Source: Lingula anatina
Lineage: Eukaryota > Brachiopoda > Lingulata > Lingulida > Lingulidae
Assembly: GCF_001039355.2 (NCBI RefSeq)
Contig: NW_019775572.1
Location: 21,072-85,071, forward strand
Direction: 5' to 3'
Length of the DNA stretch: 64,000 nucleotides
Positions 46,001-62,356 of this stretch are shown here, piece by piece. Under the pieces are notes generated by a model. It ran no database searches, was not told the origin of the DNA, and saw nothing but the letters and a program-made list of their open reading frames with translations. Each line of letters begins with the position of its first letter. The stretch's first letter is position 1. The translations under genes and the position numbers were made by a program.

Positions 46001-47174
46001 CGTATGGCAAATAAAGCACTGCTACCCCCTAGCTTGGTACATTCAATAGCAAGCTATCACTCGGCTTGCTAACATGTTTATCAGGCTTGTTGACAGTGCA
46101 TTATTTAGTACAGAATCATTGTATTAGGAAGACATTCATCAGATGTGTGATATTCTGAACTTGGAAAATATTTCCTTTAATTTATTTTTAAATGTATCTC
46201 TTGCTAATGAACATGCTAAAATATGAATAATATTAATTTTGTATGTACACAAAGAGATAATTTATAGACATGTATGACAGATAAATGTTCATTCTTTCAT
46301 AAAGCTGTAACTATTATCTTTCTTCAGAAATTTTCATTTGAGCATGTGTGGCACTCGCTCTCACCTTGCTGCATGTTTGTCCTAAAGCAGAATGCTGATG
46401 CCGTTTCTATGATTCTTTGTGAAATACTTTCCTATCAAGAAGGAAATGATAAACAAAAACAGAAACTGACCATTGCAGAAGAGCTCAAGCTAGTGAAGGA
46501 TGAATTAGAGGTACTGTTACAAGGGTCACACTGTCAACAAATAATATACAGATATAAAAGTTTTGGAAAGTTCTTTGAAAACACTAAAATACAACTATGA
46601 ATGTTTCTTTCCTCTGTTATAAGTTTTTATAATAAAATGGCTGTATGACATCCCTGCTGGAGTNNNNNNNNNNNNNNNNNNNNNNNNGTGTGTGTGGGTG
46701 TGTGTGTGTGAACAAAACCACTTTGGCGTAGGTAATAATATAGTACACATGTAAAATGTCAATGTTTAAAAAATCCTGTAGGAATAATTATCTTCAAAGA
46801 TTTCTACTCTGATAATAATTACCCTTTACTGTGTATTTCAGCTTGATACAGCCGATTTAACCTCCACTTCATTGAAGACTTACTCAGTTTTCCCACATGC
46901 TCTTCGTTCCAAGCTGGTCATTGCTCTTGACCCGTCCACTCCCCTTGGCCAAGACTGGCATATGGTAGCCAGTAGAATGGGCTTAGACTATCCCACCATT
47001 GTCTGGCTGGAGTCCAGAATTGGGGTGTCCAGTCCCACGGGTCAGATCCTACGCATGTGGGAGAAACAGAACAAAACTCTCCAAGAATTCCACAGACTCA
47101 TGATAGAGCTAGAGAGACTTGATGTGGCTGCAGAGGTTGAAAAGTATTTGGTTTTAAAAGAGAGCCCTAGTTAA
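40003..47174 (+). CDS. UNC5CL: UNC5C-like membrane-anchored ZU5-UPA-death-domain protein, 6 coding exons
   Basis: Exons 40003-40197, 43318-43502, 43802-44969, 45605-45748, 46328-46510, 46842-47174; 2208 nt, 735 aa. Order: Thr/Ser-rich N-terminus without an obvious signal peptide (1-65); one transmembrane helix (66-88, IISSAVIGAVVLIAIVVVVA) followed by a basic stop-transfer LHRRLKK; a short poly-Gln; a ~220-residue acidic, disordered linker; ZU5 (about 349-475, GGEITLHEVKLTIPPNALEE to FTLYTVIGE); UPA (about 480-620); death domain (about 650-730) with SPTGQILRMWEKQN, very close to UNC5. No Ig or thrombospondin domains are present, which fits UNC5CL, a type III-anchored inducer of NF-kB/JNK signalling in mammals, not the netrin receptors UNC5A-D. 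Upstream ectodomain exons cannot be wholly excluded. AATAAA overlaps the stop (47173). A 24-N gap lies in the last intron. Confidence 0.88.
40859..40957. mobile_element. Small fold-back element
   Basis: AAAAAAAAGACAATTGTTTC...TTAAGAGAC inverted against GTCTCTTTAGAGGCAATTGT...CTTTTTTT, in UNC5CL-like intron 1. No clear target duplication, because the ends are homopolymers. Confidence 0.6.
42098..42422. mobile_element. piggyBac-like MITE (TTAA flanks)
   Basis: Body 42102-42418 with ends AAGGATAGCAACTG / CAGTTGTTATCTCT, and TTAA at 42098-42101 and 42419-42422. It is a diverged sibling of 23033-23379, sharing the interior GGGAAAATTGTxGTTTAC. In UNC5CL-like intron 1. Confidence 0.82.
45076..45457. 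repeat. Dispersed retroelement-like repeat with (AAAC)n
   Basis: Starts near CAGACCTCTGCCAAGGCAGC and ends AACCTCCTTGGCGGAGGTAA after an (ACAA)n run. It has two tandem copies of GATCTGGATCACCACCAAAA followed by CCTGAAATTTTCATC-type text. I recall similar sequence as a common 3' segment of non-LTR elements in aquatic animals, but cannot confirm this. A remnant of the end (CACTTTGGCGTAGGTAAT) follows the N gap near 46720. Intronic. Confidence 0.6.
46664..46687. other. 24-N gap next to a (TG)n tract
   Basis: Ns run directly into GTGTGTGTGG, so the gap is probably an unresolved microsatellite in the last UNC5CL-like intron. Confidence 0.95.
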
Positions 47175-48586
47175 TAAAACATGATTGTACAAACTTGGAC
47201 CATATTAGCACAAAAAGGGTTCAAAGGCAATGACAAACTAAAAAAAAATATTTCCAATCCCTGGAAAAATTGTTACCTAGCGAATATGAACTTCATACAA
47301 TATGGAGAAATAATTTATCATTACAATACATTTTAAAATGGAATATGGTAATTTAACAAATTTAAATATTTTGTAAGGTGATCAATTTTAACTGCCATTT
47401 ATTAAGTTTCTGACATTTTGGATTGCAAAAAAAAAAGTGTTTTTGTTCTGATACATAAATCCCATTTCTTTAAATTTGATGCCTTTAGAAAGATTATCTG
47501 TGATATAAATAGATTTATTCAAAAGTGATGATTTTATATGATCATATTATTCTTATTATTCTTAATTACTTATCATTGAAAATGTGCTACTTTTTAGTTT
47601 AGGTAGGAATTATCATTGAAAAATCTATATGTTATATATCACACAAGTGCAGATGGGAGTTGTTTATTTAAGAAAAGATCTTTTTATGATTTTTATGATT
47701 ATACTTTTTATGATGAAGAATGAATAATTTAAGTGACACGTGTCATAAAGATATCCTTCAATATACTAGTACTTATGAAAAAAAGCACTCAAATCCCAGT
47801 GTCTGCTTAAGACAAAATATACAAACTGTTTAACTTAAATTTTACACTTTAAATATACATTACTTTATATAAATTACTTTTTTGTCGATTTATTTAAATG
47901 TCATTGATGACACAATATACAATCAATGCATTTCTAGTACACTGAACACAGGTTGGGATAAAAAGTGTGCACTTCTTTTATAGCTCATATCAATGTCATT
48001 GCACATGCATCTAGCTCAAAAGATATATAACATTTTCATATAAATAGCAGAAATAAAATGTGAACTACACTATGAGTCTATGACTAATGCCTTACTTCCC
48101 TATTTAACAAATTGATGCACATGTAAATAATTTAATTATTTTCCTTTTTGCATTTAAATATTGGGCAGCTTCCAACCCTTGGACAAAAGTGCTTACCTTT
48201 CATCTTGATATGATTTAAAATATTTTTCTGACAAAATTCCAAAATATCACGCCAAAAAGATTACTAATCACAAGCAATACTAGCTTATGCAACTCTTTAT
48301 CTACAAGCTTCTTTAAATCATTGTGTTGTTCCAAAAAGATCCATTTATATTTTATCAGCAGGTCTATAAATTCTTAACATCCCTCAGAAAAGGACATCAA
48401 TGGCCTGACTTCAATTACCTTAAAAAATTGAAAACTTCAAGAATTACAGGAATCTCACTGAAATAAAGGGACCTTCATAGGATTCCTAAAAATTTAGGGT
48501 TTTAAAAGGGCACTGGGGGGACTGTTTCTCTGTCTTCCTGCTGTTTTTGTCCAATTTTTAAATGTGACAGCAACTCCCTCTGCTGA
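47175..48586. other. Convergent intergenic region
   Basis: Shared 3' side of the UNC5CL-like gene (+) and COA8 (-). AT-rich with no exon; a dispersed repeat piece (GGACATCAATG...ATAGGATTCCTAAAA) near 48390-48500 matches 9800-9920. Confidence 0.6.
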
Positions 48587-51111
48587 TCAGGATGTCTCTT
48601 TAGCTTTCTTTTTCCATAACAGCCTTTCTATATTCACTTTGACTGCTGGCCATAGAAGTGAGATATTTCTCTTATACCACTCTCTGAAAGAAGTAAGCAC
48701 CACAATTAATAAAATTTAATAAGGCATGGTTTCTGAAAATGTCAGCAATCATTTATGAACTTGGTAAAACAGCAGTACTAGTATACCCAAAAGCTCCTCC
48801 CTTCTCTAAAGCACAAACAAGGACTACAAACATAGTCCACAACAGTTTTTCCAAAATGTGTATATTATCTCAAAAGGATGCCTTATCTTCATAAACTTTT
48901 CTTGGGACTATATATATTCATCAAGTTACTAATTTCATGATTTATTTTCTAATATGCAATTTCATGGTGAAAATAAACTTATTGTTTGAATGGTTTATAC
49001 AAATGATGGCAATTCTCAGATAAAATAACCCGTTTCTGATACTAAAAAGCATTCAACCAAATTTTATAGAACAAAAACCTACTTGTTATATTCAACATGT
49101 CTCCTGTAGTTTTCATTAAGAAAACATCTATAGAACTCTGACATCTCTGAAGTGGTAAGCTTTCTTGGAGTTCCATCTGGTAAGGTGGGCCCAATTTCAG
49201 CTAATTTTTCTTTTACAAATCTTTCTCTGGCCTGAAAATTATCATATTCACTGAATTTTCTCAGGATTCATCTTTCATGATATTCTTTAAAAAAATATTA
49301 GATAGTAAGTTGTATCTAAGAGACAAAAGTTGTCACTTATCACATTGAAATCTTATCAGGGGTGACCTTCAGTGCCTACACTTGTTAGGCATCCAACTTG
49401 AAAAAACTTTCAAGATAACATCTCAGCCCTCTTGTAATGATCTGAAGTTTTTTTCTGGCCATATGCATGGGGGGGGGGGGGGATCATTTCAGACTTGAAC
49501 AGAACAGTAAAGACCAGGTGTAAATTGTAAATCCATCTGATCTTGCTTTTTGAGGTTATCAAGCTTTACTTTTTCTACTACATATAATAATATATAATAG
49601 ACCACAAACCCCATAAAAACTTGTGTTATGCTCTGCCCAGAAGTTCTGGTTCCACTTCTGCAACTCTTGTCTCCTTTCTCTGTAATTTCTTTCTGTGGGA
49701 GTTTCATCCTTGCATATGTGGAACTTAACAGGTCGAAGGTTGGAGTCTTTGTTAGGAGGACCTATCCAATCATAGCCTGTATCTGGCACCTTGGACGTGG
49801 CTACTCTGTGGTGACCAGGTGAGCCTTTACCCCTTTGATTCTGGAAAACAATACTGAATAGTGTTTAAGTGCATTCGTACACTTCATTTTATTTTTAAAT
49901 TGGCAGTCATGTGTCATATGAAAATATGTTAGTCTGCCAAAATAGGTACGTCTAGTGATCAATAAACATAGAAAAGCAGAAATTTTTTTAGAGTAATAAA
50001 AAAAGGGGGTGGCATGAGAATGATTTTAAAGACAAAAAAAAAAAAAAAATGGTAATAGACTTATATAGCAAAAAGAAAAAAAAAAGGAAAAGAATTTTCC
50101 TAGAAACTTCAACAATTTTTCATCCACCAATTTATTAAGGTTTACCATATCCAAATAATAATAATTATATAAAAAAAAAAAAGAAAATAAAGATCCAAAA
50201 AAGCCAAAAAGTAAAACTGCCTTCCACTTATCGTGTTTACAATGAAAGTGCCAGCGACAGCGACAACAGATGCAGGTGATGGCAATATGTGCAGACACAT
50301 CTGTGTCTTTACATAAAAATTTCTTGAGTTTTGTGCTATTATTTTGGATGAACTCATTCAGATTACCAGTTTCCAACCCTGTATGGCTACCAGGGTCTCA
50401 TAAAGTCTTGAAAGTTCCTCATGAATGAAGCATTATAGCTGAGGCCTAGATAATCTGATGAGCTTCACAATGGAGACACAAGAGAAGACTGGTGTCATCA
50501 AAAGTTTACCTTCAAAAGTATACCCTACCCTATCATCATATTACAACTCTCCAATTTGTGTTAAAATAAATTTTAAATAATTATCTTGGTGTCAATTCTT
50601 ACAGTAATTCTGGAGTTTCATTTTATTTGGCAGTCATCATTAGAATACTTGTACACATATGAAATGTACCTATTTTTTCAACATACATATTTTTGCAGCT
50701 ACAGACACAGAGTGTTAGCACTATGTCAGTTTTGGGCTAAGTTTTACAGTTTTTTGTACTAACTTTCTGGTATTTACTGGCTCTGCTATCTAATGAAAGC
50801 AAATAGCCTAAAAACTGTAAAATGACAACCAGCCTGCACATCTACTGTTATATATGGGAGTTCTCAAATCTCAATCTGTAAACTCCTGTAAAGCCAACAA
50901 GTTTTCCTGTTGACAGAGCCTCTGGTAAGATTAGATAATCTTGCTGTGTACCGGTTATACTATAGGGGACTGTTAAGTAACATATCCATTAAAGAATGGA
51001 CAGAAAAACTAGTTGGCTTTAAAGGAGTGTGCAAGGTGAGACGATGAGAGGTAATTGGGGTTCTGTTAAACAGTTTCACAAGCTGTCAGATATAATAAAA
51101 TAAAATAAAAT

Positions 51112-51179
<68 letters not shown>

Positions 51180-51196
51180 TAGATAGATAGATAGAT

Positions 51197-51243
<47 letters not shown>

Positions 51244-51628
51244 GTGTGTGTGTGTTAATCTGTTTATTCAGAAAACGTGAATAAGAGTGCTCAAGACAAA
51301 AAAAAAAAAACTTTGATTACATTTTCAGGCATTTTAAGATGCAAGTGGTGATTGACTCTGAGGTCATATTCACATAATGCATGGCATGCTGTGGCAATAG
51401 TCTTAATAATAATAGTATGTAAATTTACTGGCAAGCAACAGTCTATGTAGTACTAACGTTAGTATATTGTATAAACTTCCACAGCTATACGACTACCTTT
51501 CTTAGTGTACTTGTTTGGCTGAAACTTCGATATAAAGAGTACGTTAAACAACGGCAACCCAATATTTCGTTCGCCGCCACAACACGGTAAACTTGTAAAG
51601 CACGTCTGCCTAACGCAGCAGTCGACAT
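48587..51628 (-). CDS. COA8: Cytochrome c oxidase assembly factor 8 (APOPT1), 4 exons
   Basis: Exons in coding order: 51628-51497, 49840-49610, 49231-49083, 48683-48587; 609 nt, 202 aa, close to the ~200 aa family length. COA8 is a mitochondrial matrix/inner-membrane protein that protects and promotes assembly of respiratory complex IV. Diagnostic segments are YDWIGPPNKDSNLRPVKFHI (N-terminal third), ELQKWNQNFWAEHN, LTTSEMSEFYRCFLNENYRR and a C-terminal KEWYKRNISLL helix with a lysine-rich end. The first 44 residues are rich in Arg, Ala and Ser with few acids, as in a mitochondrial presequence. An in-frame Met lies seven codons upstream (51649); I chose 51628 because it starts the presequence cleanly. 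The gene is divergent from ARPIN with 275 bp between start codons. Confidence 0.93.
50195..50320 (-). repeat. Dispersed hairpin repeat (TGTACAGACACA family)
   Basis: On the minus strand it reads AAAGACACAGATGTGTCTGC...ATATTGCCATCACCTGC, then TGTCGCTGTCGC, matching 30057-30155. It lies in COA8 intron 1. Confidence 0.7.
51115..51242. repeat. (TA)n and (GATA)n microsatellites
   Basis: About 30 TA units, then interrupted GATA runs, followed by (GT)n, in COA8 intron 1. Confidence 0.97.
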
Positions 51629-51903
51629 TTTAAGGTCAAGGTTGGTCATGTTGCTTACAACGTTCCGAAAAAACAAAAAGTGTGATTCAAATATATTGCG
51701 ATGAATAAATCTGATACAACAATAGAAAAAACACTTTTGCATTAAGCCTATATGACCGATTGCATCAATATGAATAAACAAAATGGGCATAATAAGAATA
51801 TGATGTAAGGGACACAGGCTTGTCTTGGAGAGAACGAAAGGAAAAGAGGAAAAGGCCTCGCCACACCAACCTCGCTTTGTACATATAGTTCACGGGAAAA
51901 GGT
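51629..51903. promoter_or_regulatory. COA8-ARPIN divergent promoter region
   Basis: 275 bp between opposite start codons with no other gene between them, so it presumably carries both promoters. No TATA box at a fixed place or strong recognised factor site was seen. Inference from gene layout. Confidence 0.55.
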
Positions 51904-55295
<3,392 letters not shown>

Positions 55296-56652
55296 GGTTG
55301 GAACAGGATTTGAAATTAATGCAATAAATTGGAAAAATATATCTCAAGAGAATAACATAGGGAAGTATACATATATTATCAGCAATGTGCAAAAATATTT
55401 CTAACACCAATATGTCAGGCCAATGTTTTTGCAGATGTGTCAAATGTTAACTTACCTGTTACACACTTACTAATAAATATTTTGTCAAGAACTTCATTTG
55501 AAAACCTATGGTGAAACATCACTGAAAGGAACAATAATGCTGTATTTGCATCTGGACAAGTTTGTCAGATATTTTTGTGTTTTGTGGATGTATTTTGGTG
55601 GAATAGATTGATTCTGAGATGCAAATTGAAATAACTGTTCTTCAAAACAAAGAAAAGTTTGACTTGTTTCAATAGATATTTCAGAAGAAATAAGGCCATT
55701 GAAATCAGCCTAGAAACACAATAGCTGTTATAAAATTTGTTTGCTATGTTCTGTTTTTGAAGCTGTTTTATATTCATTTTTTCATTCAGAAAATGACATT
55801 TAGTCCCAGATAAATGTTAATCAGAACAAGGGGTTTACACAAAGCCCTTTGATCAAAATATGCTTAGTAGTCTATTGTAACATCATGTGACAGGGATATA
55901 TACGAAGTGCTCTTCCTGGATCCTTGTCTCTATTGTATTGCTTCCTAGTGCTTACAATTATACATGCATAATGGCCGTATTTGTATAATGTTTACACCTA
56001 TATTTATATATATGTACATTTCAGTCATTATTTTTATAATAAATTTTGTAACTGGAAGATTTGATTTCTTCCCATCCATCTCAAGTCAATTTCTTACAAA
56101 GATAACAAGAAAGAATTTAAATTTGACAAACATGGTCAAAGGCACAAAATATGTGATATGAATGCAAAAGGGGGTAATATGAACACTATTTTGGAGTTAA
56201 TTTTCATTTAAATGACTTAATTACTGAATAAATGAAAAAAGATTAATATGTAAATGAAGATGATAAAAATGAGCGACATTTTGGTCATTGCTAAATTAAA
56301 TGCTACATTTTTTAAAAACTGAAAAACATAGTCCTATGCATTTATATTACTGTCGCAGTTAGAGTAGATGAAATGCTACATTTGTCAGGCAGTTCTTTTA
56401 GCTATTCACATCTACCACAGTTTTATCTACCACATTTATTACAATCTTCTCCTCTTATAGTTGTTCTGCACAGTGCACAACACTCACACCCAAGCTGGTC
56501 CTGGCTCACAATGCATTGACTTAATAGTGGATGATCTGTTGATGAATTATCACACTTTTACAAATCTCATTCAGTTAAAGTTAAATTTGTATATGTGTAT
56601 TTTTTTTTTGATTAGCCTGATGAATTTGAAAATCTTTCTTTATTATCAAGTA

Positions 56653-56655
<3 letters not shown>

Positions 56656-56740
<85 letters not shown>
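56656..56740. repeat. (TA)n microsatellite
   Basis: About 42 AT units, uninterrupted, intergenic. Confidence 0.97.
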
Positions 56741-56743
<3 letters not shown>

Positions 56744-58419
56744 TGTTATTAAATAATATCTATTTATCTTCATCTACCTTGACTTTTAAGTAATGTGTGA
56801 TTATAAGTGATGACTAAACGTGTGCCGAGGAGCAGACCAAGATTAAAAATATATGCCTCTGAATCAGACCTCTTAATTTGTAATCTCTGAATGTCCCGTT
56901 AGGGCGGAATTTGATTCTTTACTGCAGCAGTAAGCACCTCTTTTGGGAAATGTCTTTTCTTCACCCTCGAGTAATTTGATTTGATTGTGAAATGTGCTTT
57001 AACATTTATGGCATGCTCCACAGATATGACAAAAATTCAGAAATCTGGATTACAAATTCTTAACATCTCTGCATTGATTTGTACACTCTGGGAGTGTGTT
57101 GAAGAGATCATAGGTCACACTCTGCACTTAGCCATAGAACATGATCAGTCTGTGTACACCTGGTTGGTAACTTGGGTTTTTATTTTCTATAAACACGGTC
57201 ACCACTTAAATTCATAGGCGCTAGGATTGATAAAATATGATATATTAAGTGTTTTACATAGGTAAAAATTTTGTGAAGTGTATCATAATCTGCATCATCA
57301 TACTGAATACAGTAAAAGAATGCCTAAATTATGCCCTCCATTCCCTGAGAGATAAAATTAATCAAGTTAAATAAATTTTTTTAACAAACTGGTGATATTT
57401 TTGGTAAATTTTAGTCAAATATTACATTGAATTTTTTTCTTTTGCCAAATTAGAAATTAGAGTATATTTAGAATTTAGATTATGTTCAGTATTAGTGCGA
57501 GCTCAAATTGAACATTCAGAAACAAATATGTTAAATCTGTGACCAGTGGGATGTCCTGCACTGAGAATACCATCATGAGCAGAGTACATATCCTCATATG
57601 TCAAATTTGTGTTCCTCATAAATGCAAAATTCAGATATGAAATGCATGTATGTTGCAGTAATATATTAATTTTGAAAGGGTTTTAATTCTTGGCATTTTC
57701 CCAATGCGCACTTGCTAACCTTAGAAGTGCTGGATGTTCTTAAGGAATGCCCCAGGGTATGCAAAGAGTCCACATAAAAGGATGAAAGGATGTGTCCAGT
57801 TTATAGCTATTGCTCAGAGCAACTGTCTGGCCTTGGTATGAATGGATGGTGTATATTAAGATTTCTGTTGTGTTATATATTAAGATTTCTGTTGTGTTAT
57901 TTAAAATAGTTAATATTAATCTACTGCTTCTGTCTGAAAGGCATTCAAGATCTTCCTTTTTACAAGACTCAGTGAAAATTTACTATAGAGCACAATTGTA
58001 AGTTTTACAATTTACACATTTTATTACAATTAAGATAAGTTGTGTTTGAAAATAATTTTGTTCAGTATTTTTAGTTGTTTTTCTATAGTACATTGGTGCT
58101 TGGTAATCATATATAATTATTGATGCATTTGATATAATTATGAAAATTATTGACAATCTTAGCAAAATTCAATGTATCAGTTTTTTTTCCTGCCCGAGAT
58201 CTCTATCTATAACCTTATCAGACTTCAGCTCAGGTCAGACATTTATGTTTCACCTGAAGTTTTCACTGATCCAGGGGTATTATGTTATGCATTAAATGAT
58301 GCTAAGCAGTGATCTGTAATCCAACCTTTACCTCTTCTGTACATGGCACTGCTGGAATTGCACTCTCAGGTTAATACTGCTGGGAACTGGTTTGCTGAGT
58401 GATAGGCAATTATACAGAG

Positions 58420-58590
58420 CAGGCCCGTAGCCAGGGTTTTGAAAAGGGGGGTTCTTTTTATGAAAATGTGGACCTTTTTCCAGCAAAACTTCATATACCT
58501 AGATCAAATTTTACCCTAAGTGGACCTTTTCTTAGCAAAAGGGGCGGTTCTTTCGAACCCCCCGAACCCCCCCCCCTGGCTACGGGCCTG
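58420..58590. mobile_element. CAGGCCCGTAGCC-end MITE, third copy
   Basis: 171 bp with ends CAGGCCCGTAGCCAGG / CCTGGCTACGGGCCTG, flanked by CAGAG at 58415-58419 and 58591-58595. Interior AAATTTTACCC...TGGACCTTTT matches the NSL1 intron copies. Confidence 0.9.
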
Positions 58591-60204
58591 CAGAGATAGT
58601 GTTTGAACATACATATGTCGACCTTTTAAGAACCAATGCAAACATACAAGCATTCTTGTTAAACCAATTAGTAATATCAGTTAATATAAATGGGGAAAAT
58701 GAAACATATATCTAGATATCAACTTCTTACTCTGTATATCCTGGTATTAAAGAAGTTCAAAATGTTTCTCGTAGCAATTTCACTTAACAGATAAATGATC
58801 TTGTAGAACATAACTAAATTGCATGCCAAATGACCTTTGAAAAAAAAATGTACAGCATAGTTATGTGTTTACAGTATTAGTTCTGAAACTTTTTACCTTG
58901 CCCTCAACTACATGTACAATTACATGAATGCAAAAAATAGCACTCAGCACAAAACCTGGGTGTTATAAGGAGCAGTCTAAATCTCCTTAACAAGGTGTGA
59001 TAAGGAGATAATGTGGACAGGTAGGGATCGAGCAGGTAATGTATTTGCATTGGGTGCCGACTGTTTTCACTCCTAGAAGTAATACTAGGAACAACCAGAG
59101 GCCAGCTGAGGATAACATCTGGAACCTGATCCATTGCTGACACACATGCTACCTGTGTTCACCAGTATACTGGATATGTTTTATATTTTCTCTCTGTTCA
59201 TAAAAGTAAGAGAAGATTAGTACTGATATCCTAAGAATTAAGCTAATTTTATCATGATGACTTTTTTTGTCTGCCGTGACAGTTGTGTTATCATTATTTT
59301 TTTCCCCAAAATATGATTTTTATCCCAATACTGCAGCCCCCTCCCCCTGTTCTCATCATGACTAATGACTGGACAAGTGGCAGTTTGAGAGTGGTTTAGG
59401 ACATATATAGGAGAGTTCAGGAACATCAAAGTATTCCATTCCACAGATAATGGGTCTGCTGGCGAAAGAGGTACCTCAGGATCACTACAAGGAATGTACA
59501 AATGGTGCTGTAGCTTGATGGATGTTGCCACAGAGCTCTACCTGTGGCACAGTTTGCCTGGTTCCACCTGGAAATGCGTGCAAATGCATGTGCTGGAGAC
59601 ATAACACAATGGTAATAAATGTGCACACATGGTTGCCAGAACTACAAATAATCCCAGAAAGGAATATATGTATATTGGTATATATTAATATTTAGGGTTT
59701 ATGGCTCTCTCAAATGCACAATACAGAAAAGTGGACAGTGAGATCCTAATGAGTAGATGTTCTGCAGGTCTTTAGATTTCAACCTTTTCTGATCTAAGAC
59801 TAATTAGGATTATTCTACCCAAGGTGTATGAAGTATTCAAATGTATGATATCTTAGGATAGTATAAATATTACAGGTTGAACATAAGGACTTGGAATCAA
59901 CAGACACCAATTGGCAAAGGGCACAGAGGAATTGAACTCGGAGATATTATTTCAGGAAAAAATCTTCTGATGATAAGCACTGACTATCAGTTATAAATCT
60001 CAGCTTCTGTGAGGTCTAAAATAGCCAGCCACAACAGAGTACAGGATTACAGTTTGGATATACATTTACATGTAAAAGAACAGAAATAATACAGTAAGTC
60101 TGCAGGAATTAAAGCAGATTCCACAGACAGACATTTGCACAGCCGCAAAGTGTGGCCTCAGGGATTTTACTAATATATTGATAACAAGACATAAGACCAA
60201 AGAT

Positions 60205-62313
60205 ATGACTGCCCATATAAAGGAGTGGTCTAGACTATGTTTACAGCTGCTTTTTTACCTTTGTGTTCTCACCTGTGTTTTGTTAGTTGATGGAAACAAA
60301 CAGAACTTGACCAAACAGCAACCTGTAGCAGTAAAACTTTTAAGAGAAGACGCAGAGCTGTCCAGACACCTTGCTAATACATATGGATATGTACATGCTG
60401 TTCATGTAAGTACAAAAATCTCTTCAAAATATATTTTGTTGTTACCAATTTTTATATACAGACACTACATGTGTCTGTATATATTGTGATCATTGTGTCT
60501 GTCCATATCACCATCGCTGTCAGTTTGTCTATACAATGAGCCATCACCTACTTCTGTTGTCTGTCTTCACCATCCAATTATCACCATAAGCACAACAAAT
60601 TAATGGATATATAACTGTGTGACTTACTATCTTCAAACTAACTGGAATGAATTTAAGGACTAAAATACACAGTCTGACTGGATTCCTTTTCTAAATGTCC
60701 ATGTGACGTAGTACATAATTGAAAAATGTTGGTGATTATGCTGTGAAACATTATGTAGTATTGTATTAAAATTGATTAAACCCTATTTTTTGCACATCAA
60801 CATTGTTTTCTGCTTTATGTGTGTACATTTGATAGCTTTGGTGCCTTGTTTTTAGATTGGCATAATCTTTTGAAGTGACAATTGCAGATAATTTTAAGAA
60901 ATCATCTTGCTTCTTTCACCATCCATCTTTCGTGGACCTACTAGTAATATGTGACTATGGATTTCTTTGTTTTATGTCTTCTATTCAGTTATGTTTTTTC
61001 AATACTTTTTTAGGAATTGATATAAAATGCTTATAGATTTAATATGTAACACTTTATTCTCACTCAGCTAATATCAAGGATGAATATTAAGTCCTTGGAG
61101 ATTATCAGTTTCAGAAGCATATTTCTTTTAGTGTAGAAATTTATTTAAGATTTCTCATGTACCATATACTCTGCTGGGAAGCTTCATTTTGTTGTACATT
61201 AAATTGTCATTGATAGTTGGTTCTCTGATTGACTTTCAATGTTTGACATTTTTCAGATATTTGGTAAATTCTATCTGTGGGATTCTGATGGATACAAATC
61301 CTCCCCATGTGCTGAAATTCGGAAAGATCCAGAGGTAGGTTTATAGCGCCCTGTCTTTCTGAGATTACTGGAAACATTGTACCTCTGCCACATTCAATTG
61401 CAAATGCATGCTGATCCACTGTTATGGAGGCGGGACCAGTAATCTCTGAAACTAATTTTTTAATGAATTATAGACACTAGATGAAAGCTAAAGGAACAGT
61501 AGGAAATCCTTTTATTATCATCATGATTATCATCATTAGTATTATTTTTTTTTACTTTATAAGTACTCAGTGAGCATTATACCTTTATTAAGAAAAATTT
61601 CAGTTGCCTTGAAATGTCAGCAGTTTTCATTTTAATGGTCCTCTCAAAATCCATAGACAATATTCCAGTCTATATCAGTTTTTTAGTTCTAAAGTTTCTA
61701 ATTTTTAATAACTTTCATAATTTCATTATTTGTTTGTTATTTTGTTTGTTATTTTGGTACAAGTACACTTTTACAATAACTATGACCTAACGATGTACTC
61801 AATAATTAAAAATGTTCACTGAGAGAATGATTTCAGCATTTATATAGTCAGGGGAGGCTGTCAGATACTTTGGGTCACTATTTGGTTGTTGGTGAATGAT
61901 TATGGGGACTTGTGAATTTTATTTTTGAGTCATTTCATTGTCTGCCTGCATTGAATGCAACAAACTTTCATTTAGTGGTCCAACATGGCCATATAGATTT
62001 TTACTGTAAGTTTTCAAAAGAACTTTCAATTTGATTGATTTTTTTTTTCTGAAAAATGTTCCTGTTACATGATGATTCTAAAAAAGTGTTTAACAAAATC
62101 AAGGTCCTGCAGGAAAACACCCGAAGTCATATTGAAATTTTTATTTGGACAAGTGCATCTTGAGTCAGACCAGTAGATTTTAAGAAAGTGGTGTCCCAAA
62201 TGGCCAGTAAGCTGAAAACTTTGTGGCATAGATTAGATAGACAAAAAAAAAACAAACTTTTAAATACTTCCAGTGATGCCTGCACAGACACACCAAAACA
62301 TGTTTGTGGACAT

Positions 62314-62356
<43 letters not shown>

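Larger units (their letters stand above)
55296..60204. other. ARPIN 3' region and intergenic DNA before the convertase
   Basis: AATAAA near 55322 probably serves ARPIN. The rest is AT-rich with no exon-like frame, and holds a (TA)n tract at 56656-56740 and the MITE at 58420-58590. The last few hundred bases probably include the promoter/5' UTR of the convertase gene. Confidence 0.6.

Noticed and set aside
57000-59630. Open frames of 60-100 codons between ARPIN and the convertase
   Set aside because: No splice-site pattern, no domain-like composition and no continuity with neighbours; consistent with chance in AT-rich DNA.
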